Positions 44,188-52,447 are shown, counted from the stretch's first letter. The stretch is 64,000 nt of DNA from JBLWXV01 sp048267245 (GCA_048267245.1 JBLWXV010000002.1:1302001-1366000), one strand, 5' to 3'. Notes: generated by a model from the sequence alone, not told the origin. Numbers and translations: made by a program.

Positions 44188-44322
44188 CTTGCCCAAACCC
44201 CTTGTCGAATAAGGCATAAATGTGCCAAAATTCGCATCGGTTTCATAGATGTTTAATATTTAACTGTTGAAGTACAGGTCGGTGAGAGCCGGCCCATATT
44301 CGTTAATCGTTAGGAGTTTTGA

Positions 44323-44574
44323 ATGCTAACCATTCGCTTGTCCCGTGGAGGGCGCGTCCACTTGCCCATTTATACTATTGTTGCTGCTGACTCTCGCAAT
44401 GCGCGCGATGGAAGTTTCAAAGAAAAACTTGGTCAGTACGTACCAAGCGCTGAAGAAGGCAAAGTTCTTGTGAACGTAAATGCCGATCGTATTAAGGAAC
44501 TCGTTGCTAAAGGTGCAACTGTTTCTGATACAGTTAACTCACTTCTTAAGAAGCACAAAATCGCTTTTAAGTAA
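44323..44574 (+). CDS. rpsP: 30S ribosomal protein S16
   Basis: A full-length 83-residue S16: MLTIRLSRGGRVHLPIYTIV is the conserved N-terminus (usually RLxRxGxKxxPxYRIV), followed by DSRNARDGSFKEKLGQYVPSAE and the C-terminal helix. Structural component of the small ribosomal subunit body. Preceded by TAGGAG eight bases before the ATG. Codon use is strongly of the highly expressed type compared with neighbours. Next gene khpA; rimM, trmD and rplS, which usually follow, are not here. Confidence 0.97.
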   Translation: MLTIRLSRGGRVHLPIYTIVAADSRNARDGSFKEKLGQYVPSAEEGKVLVNVNADRIKELVAKGATVSDTVNSLLKKHKIAFK

Positions 44575-44661
44575 GATTCGTTTTCGATTCTTTCTTTTAA
44601 GAGATTAACCATGAAAGGAGCGGGCACATTCCAGGCCCGCAACTCAAAGGGAGTTTGTGAC

Positions 44662-44901
44662 ATGAGTGAACTAAAAAATTTGATCGAGTACGTGAGTAAA
44701 GCACTTGTTGATATGCCTGAAGCTGTTGAAGTGAACGAGATCGTTGGTGAACAAACGACTGTTATCGAACTCAAAGTTGATAAATCAGATCTTGGTAAAG
44801 TGATCGGTAAGCAAGGAAGAACAGCGAGAGCTCTTCGCGTGATGCTTAACGCTGCTTCTACTAAACTTAAGAAGCGCTCTGTTCTTGAGATCATTGAGTA
44901 A
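44662..44901 (+). CDS. khpA: KH-domain RNA-binding protein KhpA
   Basis: A 79-residue single KH domain with GKVIGKQGRTARALRVML, matching the GxxG loop of KhpA/YlqC. KhpA pairs with KhpB (Jag) to bind RNA and affects cell division and elongation in other bacteria. The start is ATG 44662 with GGGAG upstream (the frame is open to 44611). Co-transcribed with rpsP, ending at the bidirectional terminator. Confidence 0.93.
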   Translation: MSELKNLIEYVSKALVDMPEAVEVNEIVGEQTTVIELKVDKSDLGKVIGKQGRTARALRVMLNAASTKLKKRSVLEIIE

Positions 44902-44924
44902 TCAAATAAGAAATTGACCCATAA

Positions 44925-44952
44925 AAAAAGCCCCGATTTTCGGGGCTTTTTT
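44925..44952. terminator. Bidirectional terminator between khpA and tatA
   Basis: AGCCCCG (44929-44935) pairs with CGGGGCT (44941-44947), flanked by an A-tract on one side and a T-tract on the other. It serves rpsP-khpA on the plus strand and tatA on the minus strand. Confidence 0.92.
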
Positions 44953-44956
44953 ATTT

Positions 44957-45133
44957 CTACTTTTTATCGAGCTTTTCTTTTTCTTCGTCTTCCTTGGCCT
45001 CTTTTAGGCCCTTCTTAAAATTGACCATACTCTGACCAAGGGCACTGCCAAGTTTCGGTAGGCGAGAGCCTCCAAAGAGTAGAAGGACGACGACTAGAAT
45101 AATGAGTCCTTCCCAAAGTCCAAGTCCAAACAT
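44957..45133 (-). CDS. tatA: Twin-arginine translocase subunit TatA
   Basis: A 58-residue protein starting MFGLGLWEGLIILVVVLLLFG. It has one membrane helix (about 4-20), the conserved hinge FGGSRLPKLGSALGQS, an amphipathic helix (NFKKGLKEAKED) and a charged tail ending KLDKK. TatA oligomers form the Tat export pore for folded proteins. Short but complete; tatB and tatC are not in the window. A GGAGTATTGTG precedes the ATG at 45133. Located between khpA and queF on the minus strand. Confidence 0.95.
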   Translation of the reverse strand: MFGLGLWEGLIILVVVLLLFGGSRLPKLGSALGQSMVNFKKGLKEAKEDEEKEKLDKK

Positions 45134-45151
45134 CACAATACTCCTTATCTA

Positions 45152-45736
45152 TTAGTAAATGCGAGAATAATCCATGGTGAAGCGGCCAGGCGCATACTCA
45201 GTATAGCGCTTTTCTTTGAGCTGCTGGTACTTTTTCTCACTACAGGCATAGCTTGCAAAAGGATAAATGGCAATTCCACCTCTAGGAGTGAACTCGCCAA
45301 TTACCTCGATGTAGAGAGGCTTCATAAGCTTCACAAGGTCATTGCACATGGTTTGGATACAATCCTCGTGGAAGTCGCCATGATTTCTAAAACTAAAGAG
45401 GTAGAGCTTGAGGCTCTTTGACTCAACCATCTTCTTGTCGGCGATATAGTTAATGGTGACGCGGGCAAAGTCCGGCTGACCAGTTTTGGGACAGAGGCTT
45501 GTGAATTCAGTGCATAAAAATGTCGTCCAAGCACCTGAGCCTGGATGGCGGTTAGGGAAGGCTTCGAGGACTTCTGGAGCATAGTCGTCTGGATATTCAG
45601 TGGTACTGCTACCTAGTTTGAAATCCTTGAGTTCAAGGTCGCGACTGCCACTTGTGGCCTTCTTCGTGGCCTTTTTGGTTGCCTTAACTACTGTCTGGCC
45701 TTTGCCTGAATTTGTGACTTTTTTCTTTTTGGCCAT
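45152..45736 (-). CDS. queF: NADPH-dependent 7-cyano-7-deazaguanine reductase (QueF)
   Basis: Reduces preQ0 to preQ1 in queuosine synthesis. The T-fold core has SLCPKTGQPDFA (catalytic Cys82, Asp89), ESKSLKLY (105-112; QueF motif) and FHED (His123/Glu124), typical of the unimodular type I enzyme. Length 194: about 30 residues more than usual because of a Lys/Ala/Thr-rich N-terminal tail (MAKKKKVTNSGKG, KKATKKATSG). No preQ1 riboswitch can be seen in the short upstream region. tatA lies 18 bases downstream on the same strand. Confidence 0.94.
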   Translation of the reverse strand: MAKKKKVTNSGKGQTVVKATKKATKKATSGSRDLELKDFKLGSSTTEYPDDYAPEVLEAFPNRHPGSGAWTTFLCTEFTSLCPKTGQPDFARVTINYIADKKMVESKSLKLYLFSFRNHGDFHEDCIQTMCNDLVKLMKPLYIEVIGEFTPRGGIAIYPFASYACSEKKYQQLKEKRYTEYAPGRFTMDYSRIY

Positions 45737-45826
45737 GGGCCTGTCCTCACTAAGTTACGATGCTATTGTAGACACCCTACATGAAAATCGAATGTCAGAA
45801 AAGTGAAAATCCTGGTGAGGTCGTGC

Positions 45827-48241
45827 GTGAAATATCCTGGTGAGAGGACCCTGAAAACAAAAGTCGTTTTGGTTCAACTAGGCTCTCCCAAATCTCCGAA
45901 AGTGAGTGATGTGAGGGAGTATCTAAAGGTTTTCCTTGGTGATCCCCGGGTGGTGGATATCAATCCTCTCTTGTGGAAGATTATTCTCAACCTCTTCGTC
46001 CTTCCCTTTAGACCCTCTCGCTCTGCCAAACTCTACTCGCGCATTTGGGAGGGAGATACTTTTCCACTGATTCGCATCACTAAAATGTTTGCTAATGAAG
46101 TACGAGCGGTTCTTCCCAGCGATCGCTTTGAAGTGGACCACGCCTTCTTGCTCTCTGAACCCAGAGTGAGTGACGTCTGGGACGCTTGGGAGCGCGATTT
46201 AAAAGAGAGTGATAATCCTGCAACAAAGCTACTTATTATTCCAATGTTCCCTCAGTATTCGGAATCAACGATCGCAAGTGGTATGGACTTCTTTGCTCAT
46301 GAGTTAGCAAGTCGTGTGAAGATTCCTCCCTTTGAATTTATGACGGACTTTCACCGCTCTCGGGCCTTTATTGATAACTCTGTGCGGGTCATTGATCGCG
46401 AATTAAAAAAGATAGGTGAAGTCGACGCCCTCGTCATTTCCTTTCACGGCATTCCTAAGCGCCGAGTAATTGTTAAGGAAGATCCCTACTATATTCACTG
46501 CTACGAGACCTTTCACTTGCTCGTCTCTCATATTGTAGGAATCAGTTCTGAGAAAATTCACTTCACATTTCAAAGCCGCTTTGGAAGCGAAGAGTGGCTC
46601 ACTCCCTACACAGATGAGTACGTTGAAAATCTTGTAAAAGATGGAAAGAAGAATATTGCGGTTTACGCTCCAAGTTTTGTTGCCGATTGCTTAGAAACCA
46701 TTGATGAATTAGGTCATGAACTTGGAGAGTCGGTAAAAGAATTTGGTGGCGTCGTTCACCAGATTCCCTGCTTAAATGATGACAAGGAATGGGCGCGCGA
46801 CTTTGGTGCCCTGGTACAAACTCACGTCGATGGCAGTATCTCTGAGCGTGAGCAAAGCTACTATCAATTATCAAAAGAGGATTACAAAGATATGCCTGAA
46901 GTTAAATTTGAAGAATCGGCCCCGCTCTCAGCTCCGGCGAAGAAAACTCTCAAGATTGTTTTTATTACACTCTTTCTCGATCTGATTGGCTTTTCGATTA
47001 TCTTTCCTCTCTTTCCAGCACTCGCCAAGCACTACCTGATGGTTGACGGCGACAATTACTTCTTAAAATTAATCTTTGAGACAATTTCCTCTTGGACTGG
47101 AGCCAGTGGTGCACAGGTGAGTGGGATTGTACTCTTTGGTGGTGCCCTCGGTGCGTTGTACTCACTGCTGCAATTCTTTGCAGCGCCTCTTTGGGGGGGG
47201 ATGAGTGACCGCATAGGTAGAAAGCCGGTGCTGGTAATTTCTGTGGCCAGCTTGGCACTATCTTATCTTTTGTGGTTTTTCTCAGGTTCATTTACTCTTC
47301 TAATCGCAGCACGTTTTATCGGTGGTATCATGGCCGGAAATATTTCCACCGCCACCGCAGTCGTGGCCGATGTGACGACAAAGCAAAATCGCTCTAAAGG
47401 TATGGCGATAATTGGGATTGCCTTTGCTCTCGGATTTATTTTAGGTCCGGCCCTTGGCGGAATCGGGAGCTTGATTGACCTCAGTGCTATCTACCCAAGT
47501 CTTGCCAGTTATGGTGTGAACCCCTTTAGTGTTCCGGCCTTGATTGCTTTTCTACTCTCGGCAATTAACCTCTTTTTTATCTTGAAGAGCTTTAAAGAGA
47601 CGCTTCCTGAAAAAGTGAGTAGTGAATCACACACTAGCGAGCGCACGGTGAATATTTTCAAGATGTTTAAGCCACTTCCTTACAAAGGAGTGAATAAGAC
47701 TAACTTTGGATATTTTCTCTTTCTTACTGCCTTTTCAGGCATGGAATTTACGCTGACTTTTCTAGCCTTTGAAAGGCTCGGCTACAGCTCGATGGATAAC
47801 GCCTATATGTTTATCTTCATCGGTCTTGTTTTGGCCTTCGTTCAGGGAGGAGTTGTCAGAAGAAGTGCCTCTAAAGTCGGCGAAAAGAAAATGTCCCTCT
47901 ATGGTCTTGTTGCAATTATTCCAGGCCTCTTACTGATCGCTTGGGCCTCATCATCATGGCTACTCTACGCGGGTCTTTTCTTTCTCGCCGTGGGAAGTGC
48001 CATGGTGATTCCATGTCTGACCTCTCTTGTCTCTCTTTATTCTCCGGCCAATGTGCAAGGGCAGAGTATTGGCATCTTCCGCTCGCTTGGCGCACTCGCA
48101 AGGGTCGTTGGTCCAATTGTTGCTTCTATTATTTACTGGCGTAGTGGAGCTGCCACTCCTTATGTGATGGGAGCAATATTTCTTGTAATTCCCATTCTAT
48201 TGGTTGCGACACTTCCAAAGGTTGAGTCCGAGGCTCACTGA
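45827..48241 (+). CDS. hemH: Ferrochelatase fused to an MFS transporter
   Basis: One unbroken frame encodes two complete proteins. Residues about 12-335 are ferrochelatase, which inserts Fe2+ into protoporphyrin IX: VVLVQLGSPKSP, GDPRVVD, MFPQYSE, catalytic His207 in ISFHGIPKR and Glu290 in DCLETIDELGHE. After a 40-residue linker, residues about 372-804 form a 12-helix MFS transporter of the TCR/Tet type (GFSIIFPLFPALAKHY, motif A GGMSDRIGRKPVL). GTG 45827 follows GGTGAGG; a second in-frame GTG at 45803 lies 24 bases upstream in a near-repeat. An internal ATG at 46892, 11 bases after AAGAGG, could also produce the MFS half alone. The transporter substrate is unknown; heme or porphyrin is a reasonable guess. 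Confidence 0.9.
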   Translation: MKYPGERTLKTKVVLVQLGSPKSPKVSDVREYLKVFLGDPRVVDINPLLWKIILNLFVLPFRPSRSAKLYSRIWEGDTFPLIRITKMFANEVRAVLPSDRFEVDHAFLLSEPRVSDVWDAWERDLKESDNPATKLLIIPMFPQYSESTIASGMDFFAHELASRVKIPPFEFMTDFHRSRAFIDNSVRVIDRELKKIGEVDALVISFHGIPKRRVIVKEDPYYIHCYETFHLLVSHIVGISSEKIHFTFQSRFGSEEWLTPYTDEYVENLVKDGKKNIAVYAPSFVADCLETIDELGHELGESVKEFGGVVHQIPCLNDDKEWARDFGALVQTHVDGSISEREQSYYQLSKEDYKDMPEVKFEESAPLSAPAKKTLKIVFITLFLDLIGFSIIFPLFPALAKHYLMVDGDNYFLKLIFETISSWTGASGAQVSGIVLFGGALGALYSLLQFFAAPLWGGMSDRIGRKPVLVISVASLALSYLLWFFSGSFTLLIAARFIGGIMAGNISTATAVVADVTTKQNRSKGMAIIGIAFALGFILGPALGGIGSLIDLSAIYPSLASYGVNPFSVPALIAFLLSAINLFFILKSFKETLPEKVSSESHTSERTVNIFKMFKPLPYKGVNKTNFGYFLFLTAFSGMEFTLTFLAFERLGYSSMDNAYMFIFIGLVLAFVQGGVVRRSASKVGEKKMSLYGLVAIIPGLLLIAWASSSWLLYAGLFFLAVGSAMVIPCLTSLVSLYSPANVQGQSIGIFRSLGALARVVGPIVASIIYWRSGAATPYVMGAIFLVIPILLVATLPKVESEAH

Positions 48242-48318
48242 TTACTGATTCGGATTCTTAACTAGGTTAATAATAACTAGAATTGATTGAAGTGAGGGTT
48301 GTCGAGTAGAATAACTTG

Positions 48319-49791
48319 ATGACCCTTTTTAAATACCGGAGAGTTCGCAAGTACTCTTGGGAAATTCTTCTTTTCTTTTCGGTTGTTATTTTTGTTGCGG
48401 CCAAACTGCTCTGGGCCTACAGAGTTGTTCCCTTTGATCCAGAGGAAATATATAAGCTGGATTTCCTCGCAAGCGTGAATCATCCACTCTATTTCTTCCC
48501 AGGATTTCACGCAAAGTCGGCCTTTTATGGGCATCCTGGCCTATGGCAATTCATCACGTATTTAACAACTTCTCTTTTTGGTAATTCGATTCAAGTGATT
48601 CGCGTTCTCATGTTGTCCACGTCCATACTTACTATTGGAGCGATCTTCTTAATTTGTCGCAAGCTACTTGGGCGCCCATTCGCATTCTTCTGTTCACTCG
48701 CCTTTGTCTCAACTCCCATGTTTTACTTTCAAAGTGATCTCTATTTTTTTGAGTTGCCCGCAATGCTCTTTGGTCTCGTCGCGCTCCATTTTTATTTTGA
48801 GAGTCGCGAACACCTCTATTGTCTTTTTGCCGCATTTTCTGCACTCGTGCTTGAGAGTTGGATCTCTCTACCAATTGCGATTTTATTCTTTGAGTTACTA
48901 AGTAACTTTAGAGATGACGGCCGTCTCAGCTTAAACCCAATGGCGAGAAGTTCAATTCTTGTGTTGATGCTTATAGTAGTCTTCTTCGCTTGGGAATACG
49001 TTGCGACTGGAAACTTTTCAAATCACCTCATTTATCTTGGCCGCACTTTAAAGGGTGAGTCCTTCTTGACTCTTAACGGATTAACAACCGGAAGATTTGG
49101 TGGAATCGGGAGAACCTTACTAGAAAATTTTGGAGGTCATGCTTTAATCATCATTTCATGCCTCGTTACTTCTTTTGCGATCGCCATTCGAAAATATTTC
49201 TTCTCGCGACTTTTTATGGTTCCTTCACTCGTTGTATTTCAATTTTTGGTCTTCTTTACTCTCTTTGATGCTCAAAGTGGTGGGCGGGACTATTATCCAC
49301 TTATTTTGTTTCTTCTCACCCTGGCCATTGTTAGATTGAAGTTTATTTTTGAGCGTAGAATTACATTTTCAATTGCCTGTCTCTACTTATGGGCTAGCCT
49401 GATCCTCTCCTATACTCCTACTAAAATTTTTAGAGACTCTGCTTTTCAGACAACATTTGCTGAGTTGGAGTTTCGTCGCTCTTACTCTAAGCTCACTTCA
49501 TTTATATACTCCAACATTGACCAAGAAAGTGTCTCTTGTTTGTCTCGCGCTCCTGAGGGAGATATTATTTGCAATTCCTACTTTGACCCCAAAACACCAG
49601 TTGATTACGTGACTCGTGCCAGAGGTTTTAGTGGGGATTTTGCACTATTTAGGGGCGAGCCTTCTCCTAAGTGGTTTGATGATATTAGTAGTTACCAACT
49701 CATTGAGGTCAATTTGCCTAGAAGAATGAGACTTAATCTCTATATTCGAAATGATGGCGAGAGGCACTTACCAAAGAAAATTTTTCTCTAG
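48319..49791 (+). CDS. Multi-pass membrane GT-C-like glycosyltransferase (predicted)
   Basis: A 490-residue protein with about ten membrane helices and a soluble C-terminal end of about 90 residues. The first periplasmic loop carries FDPEEIYKLD, an acidic motif in the position of the DxD/DxE of PMT/ArnT-type GT-C enzymes, which use polyprenyl-phosphate sugars. The helix pattern (LLGRPFAFFCSLAFVSTPMFYFQSDLY) is typical of such enzymes. No neighbouring polysaccharide genes. The start ATG 48319 follows a TTG at 48316. Inferred class; the substrate is unknown. Confidence 0.6.
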   Translation: MTLFKYRRVRKYSWEILLFFSVVIFVAAKLLWAYRVVPFDPEEIYKLDFLASVNHPLYFFPGFHAKSAFYGHPGLWQFITYLTTSLFGNSIQVIRVLMLSTSILTIGAIFLICRKLLGRPFAFFCSLAFVSTPMFYFQSDLYFFELPAMLFGLVALHFYFESREHLYCLFAAFSALVLESWISLPIAILFFELLSNFRDDGRLSLNPMARSSILVLMLIVVFFAWEYVATGNFSNHLIYLGRTLKGESFLTLNGLTTGRFGGIGRTLLENFGGHALIIISCLVTSFAIAIRKYFFSRLFMVPSLVVFQFLVFFTLFDAQSGGRDYYPLILFLLTLAIVRLKFIFERRITFSIACLYLWASLILSYTPTKIFRDSAFQTTFAELEFRRSYSKLTSFIYSNIDQESVSCLSRAPEGDIICNSYFDPKTPVDYVTRARGFSGDFALFRGEPSPKWFDDISSYQLIEVNLPRRMRLNLYIRNDGERHLPKKIFL

Positions 49792-49797
49792 AGTGCT

Positions 49798-50142
49798 CTA
49801 GAAACAGTGGTCTAGCTTTTCAATCTTACAGGATTTTTCAAGATAGTAGTTGGCCTGCCTGTGACCGATTGTCGCCAAGTAACTTCCCAGCTCATAGCAA
49901 CTTTGGGCGTGCTTATAATCACAACCCATTTTTAACCACTGAATAGCAGAGTTTTGAAGGCCGCGCTGGGATTTATTCGTCTCTGCTCCACGAATTTGAT
50001 TAAAGAGTAGGCGACCTACAAAGTAGCAGTCAGCTCCAGACTTCTTTTCGAGGCATTCGGCCTTCTTATCTGAGATGGTGACTTCTTTATGGCGCGTACA
50101 AGACGCGACCATAAAGAGGGAGATAGTTGTAATGAGGCACAT
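49798..50142 (-). CDS. Small Cys-rich Sel1-like repeat lipoprotein
   Basis: Starting at ATG 50142, MCLITTISLFMVASC is a lipoprotein signal (lipobox VASC). About 100 residues follow with regularly spaced cysteines (AECLEKKSGADCYFVG, MGCDYKHAQSCYELG, KSCKIEKLDHC). The helical AQSCYELGSYL pattern matches Cys-containing Sel1-like repeats of the HcpA type. About two to three repeats. An in-frame GTG at 50151 would overlap the bfr stop by one base. Probably a periplasmic protein-binding or redox-stable scaffold; no specific role visible. Confidence 0.6.
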   Translation of the reverse strand: MCLITTISLFMVASCTRHKEVTISDKKAECLEKKSGADCYFVGRLLFNQIRGAETNKSQRGLQNSAIQWLKMGCDYKHAQSCYELGSYLATIGHRQANYYLEKSCKIEKLDHCF

Positions 50143-50150
50143 GAATCTCA

Positions 50151-50633
50151 CTATTCAAATGACTCCATTTCAATTTGAGATTGCATGTAATTTTGTTCGC
50201 CCACTTTATCGAGTAGTCCAATCTGAGTTTCAAGCCAATCAACATGGCTCTCTTCGCTTTCAAGGATTGCGCGAAAGAGGTCGCGCGAGACAAAGTCAGA
50301 CTCTTTTTCTGCTAGTTTAATACATTCTTTTAGATGGGGAACGGCAGCGTACTCAAGAGAGAGATCGCTTTGAAGGAGCTCTCTTAGGTTCTGACCAATA
50401 TTTACTTTTTCAAGCTTTTGAACATTTGGAAGCCCTTCTAAGAAAAGGATTCTTTTAATGAGTTGATCGGCGTGCTTCATTTCATCAATGCTGGCTTCGT
50501 ATTCTAGCTTGCCAAGCTTAGCAAGTCCCCAGTCCTGGAGCATGCGGGCGTGGAGGAAGTATTGATTGATGGCCGTGAGTTCTTTGGTAAGTACTGAATT
50601 GAGTGCGTCGATAATGACTTTTGAACCTTTCAT
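50151..50633 (-). CDS. bfr: Bacterioferritin
   Basis: A 160-residue iron-storage ferritin that assembles into a 24-mer. Every ferroxidase ligand is in place: Glu18, Glu51, His54, Glu94, Glu127, His130. Met52, the heme axial ligand, is also conserved, at exactly the numbering of E. coli Bfr. It oxidises Fe2+ and stores Fe3+. The C-terminal tail is acidic (QSQIEMESFE). Upstream it has its own promoter with TATAAT overlapped by an ATAATT/AATTAT palindrome. Its partner gene bfd lies 95 bases further upstream. Confidence 0.97.
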   Translation of the reverse strand: MKGSKVIIDALNSVLTKELTAINQYFLHARMLQDWGLAKLGKLEYEASIDEMKHADQLIKRILFLEGLPNVQKLEKVNIGQNLRELLQSDLSLEYAAVPHLKECIKLAEKESDFVSRDLFRAILESEESHVDWLETQIGLLDKVGEQNYMQSQIEMESFE

Positions 50634-50666
50634 TGGACTGCCTCCGGATATGCTTAGGGATAGATG

Positions 50667-50709
50667 ATAATTCTCACAAATTATAGGTGAGACGCATGCG
50701 GAAAGGCAA
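50667..50709 (-). promoter_or_regulatory. bfr promoter with overlapping operator-like palindrome
   Basis: On the minus strand, TTGCCT (50704-50709), an 18-base spacer and a perfect TATAAT (50680-50685). The palindrome ATAATT-CTCACA-AATTAT (50667-50684) overlaps the -10 and the likely start of transcription. Its AT-rich arms recall a Fur-type site but match the consensus poorly. Confidence 0.5.
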
Positions 50710-50728
50710 AGTGCTTGATTTAACTACT

Positions 50729-50950
50729 TTAGTTTGAAATGGCGGACTTTTGTTCGCGCTTATTAGAAGTAGACTGTTCGTGGTGAGTCGCAGTTTTTGC
50801 GGGCCCGAGCTTGTCGATGGCTTCGGTCAAACAGATGCCACAGGATTGTCCCAGTCCCAGACTCGCCAGAATATCCTCAGTGCGCTTAGAGCGCTGAGCT
50901 GCTTGTTCTAGGTCTGATTCAGTGATGCCATGACAAAGGCAGACGTACAT
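50729..50950 (-). CDS. bfd: Bacterioferritin-associated ferredoxin
   Basis: A 73-residue BFD-domain [2Fe-2S] protein. The four cluster cysteines are Cys4 and Cys6 (MYVCLCHG) and Cys37 and Cys40 (GQSCGICL), the Bfd pattern C-x-C-x30-C-x2-C. In other bacteria Bfd binds Bfr and reduces its iron core so that iron is released. The start ATG 50950 with GGAG is preferred; the frame is open to 50992. The C-terminal 20 residues are polar and charged. Confidence 0.9.
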   Translation of the reverse strand: MYVCLCHGITESDLEQAAQRSKRTEDILASLGLGQSCGICLTEAIDKLGPAKTATHHEQSTSNKREQKSAISN

Positions 50951-50967
50951 ACTTGATCTCCAAAATA

Positions 50968-51026
50968 GCCAATTGACTTTATCAATGGGCATATCGGTAT
51001 TATAGAATAAAAGTTTAAATGGTCAA
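50968..51026 (-). promoter_or_regulatory. bfd promoter with downstream inverted repeat
   Basis: On the minus strand, TTGACC (51021-51026), a 16-base spacer and TATAAT (50999-51004). Right after it, an imperfect repeat (GCCCATTGA / TCAATTGGC, 50968-50990, one mismatch, 5-base centre) falls over the early transcribed region, possibly an operator. Confidence 0.6.
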
Positions 51027-51130
51027 ACTTAATATTGATTTAGGTGACAAAAGGGGGAACTTTTACCCACTTTTTGCCCCATTGCGGCCCTAGCCTCTGG
51101 GGGCCAGTGGCCCTATACTTAAGGGAACTG

Positions 51131-52330
51131 ATGAAAATTAGGATAGACATGTCGATTTTAAGCACAGCATATAAATACGGCCCCTTGGCCCTAGGACTAC
51201 TGTTGCTAGGCTCCTGCGCCCAGATTGAGACTCTGAGTGATGCCAAGGAGACGCGTAAGGAAGTCGCCAAGAAGGCCGTCAGCGAAGATCGTGGCGAGCG
51301 GGTTGAAATTAGCGACCAAGCGGCCGCTAGTGAGGAAGACGACTCTAAAGAACACGCCGATCTCGAACTCAATGATCAAAATCCCTTTGTCGAGGCCAGT
51401 GCCCAAGTTGCCAACACTGAGGCGGTAAAAAAATTTTGTAAGAAGATAGATGGCTCTTATCACCGCTGGGGATGGGGCAAGTCTAAGTGTGAAACCTATG
51501 CCTGGCACCATGTGAGAAATTCGGTCAAAGGCGATCCTCTGATGTGGGTAGTCTTTGGCGATGAAGGTGCTCACCGCAATAAACCAAAGGACACGACTCT
51601 CATTCTATGTGGTCAGCACGGCGATGAGATCACCCCAATTAAATTTTGCTTTGATACCATTCACCACATGAGAAGCCTCAAGGGTTCAAACACCAAAGAA
51701 GCCGCCGAGTTGCAAGATAAGCTCGTGGTGGTGGTGCCTATTGTGAATCCAGATTCTTATTTTAAGAAGTATCCCTCGCGCACAAATGAGCGGGGAGTGG
51801 ATGTGAATCGCAACTTTCCAACGAAAGATTGGAACCAAGAGGCGATCGCTCAGTGGAAGCGTCGCTATTCTGGCGACAAGCGCCGCTACCCAGGGCCATC
51901 AGCGATTTCAGAACCTGAGACGCTCTTTCAAGTGAATCTCATTAAACGCTATCACCCCAATAAGATTGTCTCCGTACACGCTCCTCTTACTCTACTTGAT
52001 TACGACGGCCCAGATGAGTTTGGTGCTGGTACGACCGGGGGAACGGTGGGTGTTCGCGCTAATCAACTACTGATTCAAATGAGTCGCGAGGCGCGCGGCT
52101 ATCGCATTAAGAATTATCCCTATTTTCCTGGCTCGCTTGGCAACTATGCCGGCAATGAGCGCAATATCCCGACCTATACTCTCGAGCTTCCCTCAAGTGA
52201 CAATCGCCGCCACCGCGAATTCTGGCGCCACTTTAGCGGGGCCATCACCGAGGCTATTTTCCACGACATGAGAGAAGAGGTCGACGTCGCTGGCCGTCCG
52301 GACTTATCCGAGGAAAGCGCTACAAATTAA
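51131..52330 (+). CDS. M14-family zinc carboxypeptidase lipoprotein (MpaA-like)
   Basis: A lipoprotein signal ends in the lipobox LGSC (lipidated Cys29), followed by an acidic linker. The peptidase M14 domain (about 100-380) has zinc ligands His163 and Glu166 in QHGDE and His283 in SVHAP. The Arg of DVNRNFP and catalytic Glu352 in YTLELPSSDN are also present. The domain resembles murein-peptide amidase MpaA, which cleaves the gamma-D-Glu-mDAP bond, but this enzyme is exported rather than cytoplasmic. ATG 51131 with AGGGA upstream; the frame is open to 51044. It may act on peptidoglycan peptides in the periplasm. Confidence 0.85.
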   Translation: MKIRIDMSILSTAYKYGPLALGLLLLGSCAQIETLSDAKETRKEVAKKAVSEDRGERVEISDQAAASEEDDSKEHADLELNDQNPFVEASAQVANTEAVKKFCKKIDGSYHRWGWGKSKCETYAWHHVRNSVKGDPLMWVVFGDEGAHRNKPKDTTLILCGQHGDEITPIKFCFDTIHHMRSLKGSNTKEAAELQDKLVVVVPIVNPDSYFKKYPSRTNERGVDVNRNFPTKDWNQEAIAQWKRRYSGDKRRYPGPSAISEPETLFQVNLIKRYHPNKIVSVHAPLTLLDYDGPDEFGAGTTGGTVGVRANQLLIQMSREARGYRIKNYPYFPGSLGNYAGNERNIPTYTLELPSSDNRRHREFWRHFSGAITEAIFHDMREEVDVAGRPDLSEESATN

Positions 52331-52356
52331 GCGTGCTAACTTCCCGTAATTTTGAT

Positions 52357-52384
52357 AAATCGCCAAAAATCTTTGGCGATTTTC
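52357..52384 (+). terminator. Terminator after the M14 peptidase gene
   Basis: AAATCGCCAAA (52357-52367) pairs perfectly with TTTGGCGATTT (52372-52382) over a 4-base loop, followed by T-rich sequence. Confidence 0.8.
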
Positions 52385-52447
52385 CTTAATCTTTCCTAAG
52401 CGTACTCCGAAGAGACTCAGTGAAGTAGTCGATACTGAGGAGTACAC

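Noticed and set aside
45737..45802. preQ1 riboswitch before queF
   Set aside because: The region is too short and shows no pseudoknot-like A-rich tail or paired stem.
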